The notes: a model not told the origin generated them from the sequence alone. Numbered from the stretch's first letter, positions 14,333 to 23,643 are shown. The stretch: DNA of 35,555 nucleotides from Bacteroidota bacterium (GCA_947451115.1 CANFXV010000025.1:1-35555), one strand, 5' to 3'. Made by a program: numbers and translations.

Positions 14333-15757
14333 ATGAAAGTAGAACAAATTTATACAGGATGTTTGGCACAAGGGGCCTATTATATTATGAGCGATGGGGA
14401 AGTGGCCATCATTGATCCTTTGAGAGAAGTACAACCCTATATCCAAAAAGCAGCTTTAGATAAAGCCAAAATAAAATATGTTTTAGAAACGCATTTTCAT
14501 GCCGATTTTGTTTCAGGTCATCTTGATTTAGCAAAAAAAACCGGGGCTAAAATTGTATATGGTCCTAACGCTGCGCCTTCTTTTGAATTTTATTCAGCAA
14601 AAGATGGGGAAGAAATTGCACTTGGAAAAGTAAAAATAAAAGTACTACATACCCCTGGTCATACCATGGAAAGCACTTGTTATTTATTGATAGATGAGCA
14701 AGGTAAAGAAGTGGCTTTGTTTAGCGGAGATACTTTATTTATAGGAGATGTTGGCCGTCCCGATTTAGCGCAAAAAATAAAATCAGAGCTGACTCAAGAT
14801 ATTTTAGCAGGTTATCTATATGATTCTTTGCAAAATAAAATAATGCCCTTGTCTGATTCAATTGTTATTTATCCAGCACATGGAGCGGGTAGTGCTTGTG
14901 GTAAAAAAATGAGTACAGAAACACAGGACACCTTAGGCCATCAAAAGCAAACCAATTATGCCTTGGATCCTAAGTTAAGTAAAGCAGAATTTATTGCAGC
15001 TGTATTAGATGGGTTGGTAGCACCTCCTGGCTATTTTCCATTGAATGTAATGATGAATATACAAGGCTATGAAAGCATTGATCAAGTATTAGAAAGAGGA
15101 CAACATGCATTAAGTCCAGCTGCTTTTGAAACTGCAGCCAATGAAACAGATGCATTAATATTAGATACTAGAGATGCCCAAATTTTTGCCAAAGGGTTTA
15201 TACCTAATTCAATTAATATCGGTATTGATGGAAGTTTTGCGCCATGGGTAGGGGCCATGATTCCAAACATCAAGCAAAAAATATTATTGGTGGCCGAACT
15301 AGGAAGAGAAACAGAAATTATTACTAGATTGGCCCGTGTGGGTTATGATTATACCATTGGTTTTTTAGAAGGTGGAATAGATGCTTGGCAAAAGGCCGGC
15401 AAAGAAATGGATCAGATTACATCTATCGACACAGCGGCATTAGTTGAATTAAAATCCAATGATTTCAATATTGCCATCTTGGATGTAAGAAAGGCTTCCG
15501 AATTTAATAGTGAACATATTAAGGGTGCGCAAAATGCCCCCTTGGATTTTATCAATGAAAGTATGGCTGCCATCAATAAAGAAAAAACCTACTATGTACA
15601 TTGTGCTGGCGGCTATCGTTCCATGATTTTTATATCGATATTAAAGGCTAGAGGTTTTCAAAACCTGATTGATATTAAAGGTGGGTTCAAAGACCTTAAG
15701 GCTTCTAATCAATTCAAATTGACTGAATTTAAAATTCCTACTAGTTTGTTGCTCTAA
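14333..15757 (+). CDS. Persulfide dioxygenase-like MBL protein with two rhodanese domains
   Basis: This 474-residue protein has an ETHE1/GloB-type metallo-beta-lactamase domain (1-250). Metal ligands are in THFHADFVSGH (His54, His56, Asp58, His63), HTPGH (His110) and SGDT (Asp133). Two rhodanese domains follow. The first (about 265-360) lacks the catalytic Cys in its active loop (LVAELGRE), and the second (about 375-460) has VHCAGGYRSM with Cys424. ETHE1-type enzymes oxidise persulfides to sulfite with a mononuclear iron, and the rhodanese part moves sulfane sulfur. The neighbours (sulfur import by YeeE/YedE, export by TauE) fit persulfide detoxification. A GTGA-N6-TCAC site sits in the activator position. 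The gene ends with an intrinsic terminator. Confidence 0.9.
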   Translation: MKVEQIYTGCLAQGAYYIMSDGEVAIIDPLREVQPYIQKAALDKAKIKYVLETHFHADFVSGHLDLAKKTGAKIVYGPNAAPSFEFYSAKDGEEIALGKVKIKVLHTPGHTMESTCYLLIDEQGKEVALFSGDTLFIGDVGRPDLAQKIKSELTQDILAGYLYDSLQNKIMPLSDSIVIYPAHGAGSACGKKMSTETQDTLGHQKQTNYALDPKLSKAEFIAAVLDGLVAPPGYFPLNVMMNIQGYESIDQVLERGQHALSPAAFETAANETDALILDTRDAQIFAKGFIPNSINIGIDGSFAPWVGAMIPNIKQKILLVAELGRETEIITRLARVGYDYTIGFLEGGIDAWQKAGKEMDQITSIDTAALVELKSNDFNIAILDVRKASEFNSEHIKGAQNAPLDFINESMAAINKEKTYYVHCAGGYRSMIFISILKARGFQNLIDIKGGFKDLKASNQFKLTEFKIPTSLLL

Positions 15758-15796
15758 ATCAAGCGATTAGACCAATTATACCATAAGACAAGTTTT

Positions 15797-15830
15797 ATAG
15801 CCATTGGAAAGCATCCGATGGCTATTTTTT
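15797..15830 (+). terminator. Intrinsic terminator after the MBL-rhodanese gene
   Basis: The stem pairs 15797-15804 (ATAGCCAT) plus TGGA with TCCG plus ATGGCTAT (15814-15825), 12 pairs with one G-U, and a five-base loop. A run of six T ends at 15830. An ATG at 15804 lies inside this hairpin, so it cannot be the start of the following acylase gene. Confidence 0.85.
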
Positions 15831-15872
15831 ATTAATTTAAGGGAGCCTTATGGGGCACTTAAACCATCAACT

Positions 15873-18299
15873 ATGTCAACGATAGCTTCAAAAAAATTAG
15901 GCCTCCTATTTTGTATTATTTTTTTTAGTGCCAACAATTTGTCTGCCCAAACTAAAACAGAATTAACCGTACCCGGCTTAAAAGATAAAGTGGAAGTACT
16001 CAAAGACCAATGGGGCGTAAATCATATTTATGCAAAAAATGAAAATGATTTATTTTTTACACAGGGCTATTGTGCAGCCAAGGACAGATTGTTTCAATTT
16101 GAAATTTGGCGTAGACAAGCTACTGGAACGGTAGCGGAAATTTTAGGTGCCAGAGAATTGAAAAGAGATATTGGCACACGCTTGTTTAAATTCAGAGGTG
16201 AGCTTAGTACCGAATTAAAACATTATCATCCTCATGGCATGGCAATTATTCAATCCTATGTCAATGGAGTGAACGCATATATTACCCAAGCTTTAAAAAA
16301 TCCAAAACAATTACCTATCGAATTTAAGTTGTTGTCCATTGTGCCACAAAAATGGACCCCAGAAGTAGTAATCTCAAGGCACCAAGGCTTATTGGGCAAT
16401 AGTACACAGGAATTAAATATTGGTAGAGCGGTGGCTGCAGTGGGCGAACAAAAAGTAAAAGAAGTGATGTGGTTTCATCCTAAAGATCCCAATATAAAAT
16501 TAGATACTGCTATTGATGGTGCTTTACTCAGTGCCGATATACTTGAATTGTACAATGCGTATCGAACTGAATTAGAATTTATAAAAAATGATCTTAAAGA
16601 AAAAGACGATGATGACGCCTCTATTTTAAACATTTTAAATAAAAGAAAAAATAAGGTAGACGAGCTGCCTGAACAAGAAATGGAAGGCAGTAACAATTGG
16701 ATCATTAGTGGCGCTAAAACAACCAGTGGTTTTCCCATGTTGGCCAATGACCCACACCGCAAAATTGCAGTACCTTCCTTAAGATACATTGTTCATTTAG
16801 TGGCGCCAGGTTGGGATGTCATAGGTGGTGGTGAGCCAGAGATACCAGGGGTTTCCATCGGCCACAATCAATATGGTGCCTGGGGATTAACCATTTATGA
16901 AACGGATGGTGAAGATCTTTATGTATACAATCTAAATCCAAAAAACAACAAAGAATATTGGTACAAGGGAAGATGGGTAAAAATGAAATCTATTACCGAA
17001 ACTATTTCCATTAAAAATCAAAAAGCACAAAATGTGCAATTGCAATATACTATTCATGGTCCCGTAACTTATATCGATTCTGTGCATCATAAAGCCTATG
17101 CTTTAAAATGTGCATGGATGGAACCAGGTGGGGCTCCTTACTTGGCATCATTAAGAATAGACCAATCCACCAATTGGGAAAATTTTAGAAATGCTTGTGC
17201 TTATAGTAATATACCTGGAGAGAATATGATTTGGGCCGATAAGAAAGGTAATATAGGATGGCAGGCAGTGGGCATTGTCCCCATTAGAAAGAATTTTAGT
17301 GGTTATGTACCTGTGCCAGGTGATGGAAGGTATGAGTGGGCGGGCTATTTGCCCATCAAAGAAAGAGCGCACTTGTTAAATCCAAGTAATGCGTTTTTTG
17401 CCACCGCCAATCAAAACGTAACGCCTGCCAATTATACGCATTGGGATGCAGTGGGCTATACCTGGGCCGATCCTTATCGTGGAGACCGCATCAACAATGT
17501 AATTAATGGTAGTCAAAAAATAAGCATGGAGGATATGGCCAAACTTCAAACCGATCCCTATTCTATACCTGCCTTTGAACTAGTGCCCCTATTAAAAAAT
17601 ATTTCATTGAATGATGCCTCTTCAATGGAAGCGAAAAATTATTTAATGAATTGGAATTACGCCCTTGACAAGAATAGTATAGCTGCTGGTATTTATGTGC
17701 AATGGGAAAAGCAAATCAGCCTGGCTGCCAATAAATATTTTGTGCCTCAAAAGGCAGAGGGTTTAATTACTATGCCGCTGAAAAAAATAATCGAACAAGT
17801 AAAAAATCCATTGAATCATTTTGGAACCAATCAACAAGAGGCAGCCACTCAAAGAGATGAATTTTTAAAAAAATGTTTTGATCAAGCAGTAGTCAATTTA
17901 AAAAATAAATTAGGCAACAATATGACTAGTTGGCAATATGGACAAGCCAAATACAAGCATGTTACCTTAGAACATCCCTTGGCCAATTTGGTAGAGGCGA
18001 AGATGCAAGCAAAACTAAATATTGGGCCAGCGCCAAGAGGTGGCAATGGCCAAACTCCAGGCTCTACGGGTAGTGCAGACAATCAAGTAAGTGGCGCTAG
18101 CTTTAGAATTTTAATCGACACCAAGGACTGGGATAAAACTTTAATGATCAATACCCCAGGACAATCAGGCAACAGCGAAAGCCCTTTTTATAGTAACTTG
18201 TTTTCCACTTGGGCCAATGATGGTTATTTTCCTGCTTATTATTCTAAGCCACTTATTTTAAAAGCAGCTACAGAACAATGGCAATTGAATCCACGTTAA
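15873..18299 (+). CDS. Penicillin acylase-family N-terminal-nucleophile amidase
   Basis: I chose the ATG at 15873 (808 residues) because the frame upstream to 15804 runs through the terminator hairpin, and only the 15873 start gives a signal peptide (LGLLFCIIFFSANNLSAQ). The alpha-chain part begins with VEVLKDQWGVNHIYAKNENDLFFTQGY. The autocatalytic site is EGSNNWIISG, where Ser273 becomes the N-terminal nucleophile of the beta chain after self-cleavage. Further landmarks are NDPHR, GVSIGHNQYGAWGLT and the glycine-rich GPAPRGGNGQT near the end. It is a periplasmic heterodimeric amidase; substrates of the family range from beta-lactams to acyl-homoserine lactones. Here the substrate is unknown. 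Confidence 0.92.
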   Translation: MSTIASKKLGLLFCIIFFSANNLSAQTKTELTVPGLKDKVEVLKDQWGVNHIYAKNENDLFFTQGYCAAKDRLFQFEIWRRQATGTVAEILGARELKRDIGTRLFKFRGELSTELKHYHPHGMAIIQSYVNGVNAYITQALKNPKQLPIEFKLLSIVPQKWTPEVVISRHQGLLGNSTQELNIGRAVAAVGEQKVKEVMWFHPKDPNIKLDTAIDGALLSADILELYNAYRTELEFIKNDLKEKDDDDASILNILNKRKNKVDELPEQEMEGSNNWIISGAKTTSGFPMLANDPHRKIAVPSLRYIVHLVAPGWDVIGGGEPEIPGVSIGHNQYGAWGLTIYETDGEDLYVYNLNPKNNKEYWYKGRWVKMKSITETISIKNQKAQNVQLQYTIHGPVTYIDSVHHKAYALKCAWMEPGGAPYLASLRIDQSTNWENFRNACAYSNIPGENMIWADKKGNIGWQAVGIVPIRKNFSGYVPVPGDGRYEWAGYLPIKERAHLLNPSNAFFATANQNVTPANYTHWDAVGYTWADPYRGDRINNVINGSQKISMEDMAKLQTDPYSIPAFELVPLLKNISLNDASSMEAKNYLMNWNYALDKNSIAAGIYVQWEKQISLAANKYFVPQKAEGLITMPLKKIIEQVKNPLNHFGTNQQEAATQRDEFLKKCFDQAVVNLKNKLGNNMTSWQYGQAKYKHVTLEHPLANLVEAKMQAKLNIGPAPRGGNGQTPGSTGSADNQVSGASFRILIDTKDWDKTLMINTPGQSGNSESPFYSNLFSTWANDGYFPAYYSKPLILKAATEQWQLNPR

Positions 18300-18315
18300 T
18301 CAAAAAAAATCTCCT

Positions 18316-20472
18316 ATGAAAAAATCCATTTTCTTAACATGTATTTGCTTATACATCTTAATGATTGCTTGTAATACAAAAAATACAGGTATTGGAAAAT
18401 GGGAAGTCTATGGTGGTGGCAAAGAAAACACCAGGTATTCCGGATTAACAGAAATTGATACCAACAATGTAAAAACCTTAACCAAGGCCTGGGAATTTCA
18501 TACAGGAGATTCCGGACAAAATACACAAATGCAATTCAATTCGATTGTGGTCAATGATTTATTGTACGCGATTTCTCCTAAGTTAAAATTAATTGCCTTG
18601 AATGCGGCCACAGGTGTTCAAAATTGGGTCTTTGATCCCTATGACATCAATAACAATGAGTATAAAGGAGCTGGCTATTTTTCAATGAATGTTTGTAGAG
18701 GCGTCACTTATTATGCAGATGAAAAAACCAAAAGATTGTTTTACGGTGCTGGTTCCAACTTGTATTGTATTGATGCCATCACAGGCAAGCCCATTCAAGA
18801 TTTTGGCCATGCGGGTAAAATAGATTTGCACAATGATCTTGGCAGAGAAGTGCAAGACTTATATGTAGCCATGACCAGCCCTGGCATCATCTATAAAGAT
18901 TTAATTATTTTAAGTACAAGGGTGGATGAAGGCGCTGCAGCGGCACCAGGTTATATTAGGGCCTATGATGTTCATACAGGAAAATTGCGTTGGATTTTTC
19001 ATACCATTCCTCAACCAGGAGAATTGGGTTATGAAAGTTGGGACGACAAAGAAGCATGGAAACATATTGGTGGGGCCAATGCATGGGCAGGTTTTAGCAT
19101 GGATGAGGCCAAGGGTATTTTATATGCACCTATCGGTTCAGCCTCTTATGATTTTTATGGAGGCAGACGTTTAGGTGATAATTTATTTGCCAATTCTGTA
19201 TTGGCTTTGGATGCCGCCACAGGTAAAAGAATCTGGCATTATCAAACCGTGCATCATGATGTTTGGGATAGAGATTTACCCACTGCGCCTGCACTTGTCA
19301 CCATCACCAAGGAGGGCAAAAGAGTTGAAGCTATCGCACAACCTACTAAATCTGGTTTTGTATTTTTATTGGATAGACTTACAGGCAAACCCATTTATCC
19401 TATCGAAGAAAAGCCAGTACCGCATGTTTCAGAATTGGTTGGAGAAAAACTATCACCCACACAACCTTGGCCAAGTTTTATTGAACCCTTCGCCAGACAA
19501 TCCTTAACCGAAAAAGATTTAAATCATTTTATTCCAGACAGTTCTTATGCGGATATTAAAGCAAGATTGGCCAAAGTAAATGCTGGTTTTATTTTCAATC
19601 CTACTTCCAAAAAAGGTACAGTAATTTTTCCTGGATTTGATGGAGGCGCAGAATGGGGTGGCCCAGCTTATGATACTAGTACCGGTTTATTGTATGTAAA
19701 TGCCAATGAAATGCCTTGGATCTTAACCATGGTTGATAATAAAAATGAAGCGCCTAAAAAACAAACCAATGAAATGGCAGGCAAAAGAATTTACATGAAC
19801 AATTGTGCTGCTTGTCATGGTTTAGAGAAAAAGGGCAGTGGCAATAATCCTACATTGATAGGGGTAGATAAGAAATATACCAGTGCTAGTTTTAGTGAAT
19901 TGATCGCAGCAGGAAGAAGAATGATGCCCTCTTTCAAGCGCTTAAAAAAAGAAGAAGTGGAAGCCTTGTCTACTTATGTTTTAGATTTAAAAGAAAAACA
20001 AAAATTAACCTATGTAGCACCAGTTCAAATTGAGGATCCTTATTGGAAGATGGCTTATACTTCAACTGGGTACAATAAATTTTTAACCAAGGAAGGTTAT
20101 CCAGCAGTAACCCCACCTTGGGGCACATTGAATGCCATTAATTTAAATACTGGAAAAATTGTATGGAAAGATACTTTAGGAGATTATCCAGAATTACTTG
20201 CCAAGGGTATTCATTCAGGAACTGAAAATTACGGAGGGCCTGTAGTCACTGCTGGAGGATTGTTATTCATTGCAGCCACCAAGGATGGTAAGTTCAGGGC
20301 ATTCAATAAGTACAATGGAAAACTACTTTGGGAAACTACCTTGCCAGCACCTGGTTTTGCAACACCCACAGTATATAGTTATAAAGGCAAGCAATACATC
20401 GTCATCGCTTGCGGCGGCGGAAAATTAGGAACGGCTTCGGGGGATGCCTATGTTGCTTATGCACTTCCTTAA
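18316..20472 (+). CDS. PQQ-dependent dehydrogenase with inserted cytochrome c domain (lipoprotein)
   Basis: This 718-residue protein starts with a lipoprotein signal (lipobox LMIAC). A quinoprotein propeller follows, with blade motifs such as NTRYSGLTEIDTNNVKTL, AWEFHTGD, VWDRDLPTAPALV, LDRLTGKPIYPIEE and GGAEWGGPAYDTSTGLLYVN. A c-type haem domain lies within the propeller at about 485-575: CAACH at 497-501 and the likely Met ligand in RRMMPSF. Propeller blades resume afterwards (GTLNAINLNTGKIVWKDTL, AFNKYNGKLLWETTLP). This is the layout of membrane-bound glucose/alcohol dehydrogenase relatives in Bacteroidota. PQQ synthesis genes are not in the window. The start is 16 bp after the acylase stop. 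The substrate is not determined. Confidence 0.85.
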   Translation: MKKSIFLTCICLYILMIACNTKNTGIGKWEVYGGGKENTRYSGLTEIDTNNVKTLTKAWEFHTGDSGQNTQMQFNSIVVNDLLYAISPKLKLIALNAATGVQNWVFDPYDINNNEYKGAGYFSMNVCRGVTYYADEKTKRLFYGAGSNLYCIDAITGKPIQDFGHAGKIDLHNDLGREVQDLYVAMTSPGIIYKDLIILSTRVDEGAAAAPGYIRAYDVHTGKLRWIFHTIPQPGELGYESWDDKEAWKHIGGANAWAGFSMDEAKGILYAPIGSASYDFYGGRRLGDNLFANSVLALDAATGKRIWHYQTVHHDVWDRDLPTAPALVTITKEGKRVEAIAQPTKSGFVFLLDRLTGKPIYPIEEKPVPHVSELVGEKLSPTQPWPSFIEPFARQSLTEKDLNHFIPDSSYADIKARLAKVNAGFIFNPTSKKGTVIFPGFDGGAEWGGPAYDTSTGLLYVNANEMPWILTMVDNKNEAPKKQTNEMAGKRIYMNNCAACHGLEKKGSGNNPTLIGVDKKYTSASFSELIAAGRRMMPSFKRLKKEEVEALSTYVLDLKEKQKLTYVAPVQIEDPYWKMAYTSTGYNKFLTKEGYPAVTPPWGTLNAINLNTGKIVWKDTLGDYPELLAKGIHSGTENYGGPVVTAGGLLFIAATKDGKFRAFNKYNGKLLWETTLPAPGFATPTVYSYKGKQYIVIACGGGKLGTASGDAYVAYALP

Positions 20473-20482
20473 TCTTCTAGTT

Positions 20483-21772
20483 TTATTTTTTAAATCGAAT
20501 CAGGTATTCAGAAATATAAACCGCTGTATCCTTGGTTTGGTCTTTATAAAATAATCTTGCTTTTTCGCCCAAATTAAAAGTGGTTAATTTTTTTACTACT
20601 GCATTTGGATCTCCAATGGGTTGCAAGGCAGGATACCATAATGTACTACCCGGTTTAGTTAAAAGCAGTTCCGGCACTGTCCAGTTTTGCGATGTGGTTT
20701 CGTCCAGTACTTCATTTTTATTGAAAGAGATATAAATGCTACTGCCTTTCCAAGAAGCACCTTCTGCTTTGGCCATCAACATCACCCATGATTTTAAATA
20801 ATTATTCCAACTAACAGAAGGCCCCCAATAATATTTACTGTTTAAGTTGGAACTTGGACCGCCTCCAGCGGATGAAGGTATTTGAATGGATTGTATCGGT
20901 TGTCCAATTCCATCATACTGCGCTGCATAGTTTTTTCCATCCCATCTTTTGGCTTTGCCAGTGGGCTGGTCTAAATCAGCTAATTTAATTCTAGCCATAC
21001 TAATGCATTGACCTGCTTGTTCTTTTTTAGTATCATAAGTGAGTGAATCATATTTTCCAGCGTAACCATACTCACCATAAAATATATACAAATAATCACC
21101 ACTGGCTACTGCAGAAGGATCTCCAACGCCACCTGCAAAAGTCACTGAATTATTGTAAGGTTTTAAAATCATTCTTTCTTGGTTGTCTTCTAAAACAATG
21201 CCTTTGTTTTCCCAGCTATGTCCTCCATTGGTAGATTTCATGATGCCAATTCTACAAACAGCAGCAGGTGTTTTAGCGCCCGTTAAGCCTTGTGGCCAAT
21301 TTTTATTGATGTAGCCTTTTCCAGTTGTTGAATTATAAGGAAGGGTTTCTGGATAATTTTCGTTGTGGTATAAGGCGTACAATGTTTTTCCAGTAGCATC
21401 TTTTTTATCTTGATATACTGTTTCAAACCAAACAGCGCCATGCAAGCCCAGGGCAGTTGGGGCCACATTCGGCGGCATCATGGGCGGAACAAATTCATGG
21501 AACTTTCTATTAAATACTTCTTCTACTGTTTTCCCCTCTGCAAATTTTAGTTCATTGGAATAACCCCAAAGTGGGTCTTCTCCATATTTTCCAGGGAAAA
21601 TTCTAAATGTATCACCAATCCAAACTTCTGCCATATTGCAATCCACAAATGATTTAAAATAAATGGGACTTGATTTTGTTAATTCAAAATTGACGGACAG
21701 GGGCTCTTTTTTTTCTGTGCACATCGTAAAAAAAGGAACCAGTAATGCTAGTAATTTTAAATATTTAAGCAT
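20483..21772 (-). CDS. Lipoprotein beta-propeller, glycosidase-like, unknown function
   Basis: This 429-residue protein has a lipoprotein signal with lipobox FFTMC (Cys18). The rest has strand-rich repeats with one clear Asp-box, STNGGHSWEN, near residue 185. Motifs YLYIFYGEYGYAG, YYWGPSVSWNNYLKSWVMLMA and LWYPALQPIGDP resemble five-bladed propellers of the GH43/DUF4185 type. Family assignment is tentative. It is a surface or periplasmic lipoprotein that may bind or cut a carbohydrate. It converges with the PQQ dehydrogenase gene, 10 bp apart, and no terminator hairpin is visible between them. Confidence 0.6.
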   Translation of the reverse strand: MLKYLKLLALLVPFFTMCTEKKEPLSVNFELTKSSPIYFKSFVDCNMAEVWIGDTFRIFPGKYGEDPLWGYSNELKFAEGKTVEEVFNRKFHEFVPPMMPPNVAPTALGLHGAVWFETVYQDKKDATGKTLYALYHNENYPETLPYNSTTGKGYINKNWPQGLTGAKTPAAVCRIGIMKSTNGGHSWENKGIVLEDNQERMILKPYNNSVTFAGGVGDPSAVASGDYLYIFYGEYGYAGKYDSLTYDTKKEQAGQCISMARIKLADLDQPTGKAKRWDGKNYAAQYDGIGQPIQSIQIPSSAGGGPSSNLNSKYYWGPSVSWNNYLKSWVMLMAKAEGASWKGSSIYISFNKNEVLDETTSQNWTVPELLLTKPGSTLWYPALQPIGDPNAVVKKLTTFNLGEKARLFYKDQTKDTAVYISEYLIRFKK

Positions 21773-21894
21773 AATTATATTTTAAGTATTGTAATTTAAT
21801 TAAATTAAGGCAAAGAAATTATTTAAACTTAATAAGGTAGCTTAAATAATAAAGGCTAAATTAGTAGGTTTAATGGCTCATTTATTTTTAATTT
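21773..21894. other. Short AT-rich divergent promoter region
   Basis: It separates the lipoprotein gene (minus) from the UbiA-like gene (plus). A single AATTAAGG is at 21803-21810, the same octamer that is tandemly repeated before the two-component and efflux genes, but it is not repeated here. No full -7 consensus was found. Confidence 0.3.
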
Positions 21895-22806
21895 TTGAAA
21901 GGAAACTCATTTTTTATCTGGAAGGGACTCTTGTTGTGGAGCAATCATTTTTATGGGATAGCGGCTAGCTTATTGACCATAGAAACAACGATGCTTATTT
22001 TGAATCAACTACCTAGCTTTTTTTTAGTGGCATTTATTTATATAGGTACTTTAGTTTATTATACTTACGCTTATTTTAATGAAACAAGTACAGGCCTCTA
22101 CAATGAAAGGTCAAAATGGTATCAAAGCAATAAGGGCTATTTGAAAATAAGGCAAATTTTTTTAATCTTGCTTTGTATCAGTATAGGCGTTTTCAAATTA
22201 CAGTTAATAGAAATATTTATTTTATTATCCATTGGTCTAAAACTCATTCTATGCATCGCTCTAGTTATTATTTTATTGTATTATTATGCGCATAAAATTT
22301 TTAAACGAGGTAACCTAAGAAAAAAAGGCCTTTTAAAAAGCATGAGTATTGCATGGGTATGGGTAGTGGTATGCTTTATACTACCTATTGTGATCCAATC
22401 CCAAGGCAAATATAATTTTTCAGCACATTATGCCCTCCCGCACTTGTTGCAATTGTACTTGTTTATTTTAATTTTGGCTATTTTATTTGACATCAAAGAT
22501 ATAAATAGAGACAATGATGAAAATATAAAAACCTTAGTAGCTAAATATGGCATCAAACCAATCATGTATACATTCATCTTCCCTTTAGTATTGGTTTATT
22601 TATGGGTTTCGTTTTTTTTACTTTTTAGATTACACAAAAGCTTTGTATATTTTCTTACCCCTTTGTTGATTTCGTTTTTAATAGTGATGGTTGGTTATTT
22701 AGTGCAAAAGCGTAAGACCATCCACGAAAATATTTTATTAATTGATGGGCTTATCCTAATCAAGGCACTACTAGGGATTTTGCTGTTGCTATTTGCAGGG
22801 AAATAG
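21895..22806 (+). CDS. UbiA-like polytopic membrane protein (prenyltransferase-like)
   Basis: This 303-residue protein has about nine hydrophobic helices. The start is TTG at 21895; an in-frame stop at 21889-21891 rules out a longer product and no ATG is nearby. The motif DIKDINRDNDENIKTLVAKYG (from Asp199) matches the second Asp-rich motif of UbiA prenyltransferases, which bind prenyl diphosphate through Mg2+. The first motif, normally NDxxDxxxD, is not intact; the corresponding loop has YTYAYFNETSTG. It may have lost activity or use another substrate. It stands alone between the propeller lipoprotein and the two-component system, with no quinone or lipid biosynthesis genes nearby. Confidence 0.6.
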   Translation: MKGNSFFIWKGLLLWSNHFYGIAASLLTIETTMLILNQLPSFFLVAFIYIGTLVYYTYAYFNETSTGLYNERSKWYQSNKGYLKIRQIFLILLCISIGVFKLQLIEIFILLSIGLKLILCIALVIILLYYYAHKIFKRGNLRKKGLLKSMSIAWVWVVVCFILPIVIQSQGKYNFSAHYALPHLLQLYLFILILAILFDIKDINRDNDENIKTLVAKYGIKPIMYTFIFPLVLVYLWVSFFLLFRLHKSFVYFLTPLLISFLIVMVGYLVQKRKTIHENILLIDGLILIKALLGILLLLFAGK

Positions 22807-22863
22807 ACTTAGTTTAAATAATATCAATCTCTACTGAAGTTTTTACCATTTACAAGCTCAATG

Positions 22864-22882
22864 AATTAAGGTAATTTTAAGG
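22864..22882 (+). promoter_or_regulatory. Tandem AATTAAGG/TTTTAAGG repeats before the response-regulator gene
   Basis: AATTAAGG (22864-22871) and TTTTAAGG (22875-22882) are 11 bp apart from start to start. OmpR/PhoB-family regulators bind such direct repeats, one per helical turn. The same octamer occurs three times before the efflux operon. This suggests autoregulation by the product of the gene at 22966. Confidence 0.5.
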
Positions 22883-22941
22883 AAAATTTGCTACAGAATG
22901 TTAAATTAGCAATGAAACTATATCGCTAAATTCATAAGTTG

Positions 22942-22949
22942 TAACTTTG
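22942..22949 (+). promoter_or_regulatory. -7 promoter element of the two-component operon
   Basis: TAACTTTG is an exact match to TAnnTTTG, 16 bp before the ATG at 22966. No clear -33 TTG is at the right distance, consistent with dependence on an activator. Confidence 0.5.
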
Positions 22950-22965
22950 TAATAAGCTATTTATC

Positions 22966-23643
22966 ATGAAAATATTTTTATTAGAAGACGACCAAACCTT
23001 ATCAAAAGAAATTGAAAAATTTCTTACAATAAAGAACTTTGAATCTGATGCTTTTTTTGACGGAGCTATGGCCATTAAGCATTTTAATAAAGATCAATAC
23101 GACCTTGTGATTTTAGACATCAACGTACCAGGCCAAAATGGATTAGAGGTATGCATGAACATCAGAGATAAAGACAAAAAAGTACCTATATTGATGTTAA
23201 CTGCTTTTGGAGAAATTGAAGACAAATTGAAAGCCTTTAACAATGGCGCTGATGATTATTTATTAAAGCCATTTCATTTCGAGGAACTTTATGCAAGAAT
23301 CAATTCACTATTGAAAAGAAGGGCAGCACCTCAACAAGAGCTGGATATAGTAGTGGAAGATTTAATTATCTCAAATTCAGAAATGAGTGTTAAACGAGCT
23401 GGAATAGAAATTCAATTAACACCTAAAGAATTTAAGTTGTTAAATATATTAGCTTCGGCTAATGGTAAAATTGTATCAAAAACAGCGATAAGTGAAAAGC
23501 TTTGGGATTATCAAGTCATCACCAATCAAAATACCATCGAAGTATACATTAATTCCCTTAGAAAGAAAATTGATAAAAACTCAACTATGAAATTAATACA
23601 TACCAAGGTGGGGTATGGTTATTACTTAAAAAATGAGCTATGA
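22966..23643 (+). CDS. OmpR/PhoB-type response regulator
   Basis: This 225-residue protein has a receiver domain (1-118) with acidic pocket Glu7/Asp8/Asp9, phospho-acceptor Asp51 (LVILDINVPG), Thr79 (LMLTAFGE) and Lys101 (YLLKPF). A winged-helix DNA-binding domain follows (about 128-223) with IQLTPKEFKLLNILA, TIEVYINSLRKKID and VGYGYYL. It acts as a transcription factor activated by the histidine kinase encoded next; the stop overlaps that gene's ATG by four bases. The metal-efflux operon begins 98 bp after the kinase stop. Tandem AATTAAGG repeats before both transcripts are its probable binding sites. This is the CusR/CzcR-like arrangement, by context. Confidence 0.93.
   Translation: MKIFLLEDDQTLSKEIEKFLTIKNFESDAFFDGAMAIKHFNKDQYDLVILDINVPGQNGLEVCMNIRDKDKKVPILMLTAFGEIEDKLKAFNNGADDYLLKPFHFEELYARINSLLKRRAAPQQELDIVVEDLIISNSEMSVKRAGIEIQLTPKEFKLLNILASANGKIVSKTAISEKLWDYQVITNQNTIEVYINSLRKKIDKNSTMKLIHTKVGYGYYLKNEL

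Noticed and set aside
15804..15872. Upstream extension of the penicillin acylase frame
   Set aside because: The ATG at 15804 lies inside the terminator hairpin of the preceding gene, and the added residues would bury the signal peptide. The ATG at 15873 is the better start.
21803..21810. AATTAAGG octamer before the UbiA-like gene as a regulator site
   Set aside because: It is a single copy without a second one at 11-12 bp, and such octamers are expected by chance in AT-rich intergenic DNA. Single reverse copies also occur in the emrA leader and its relic.
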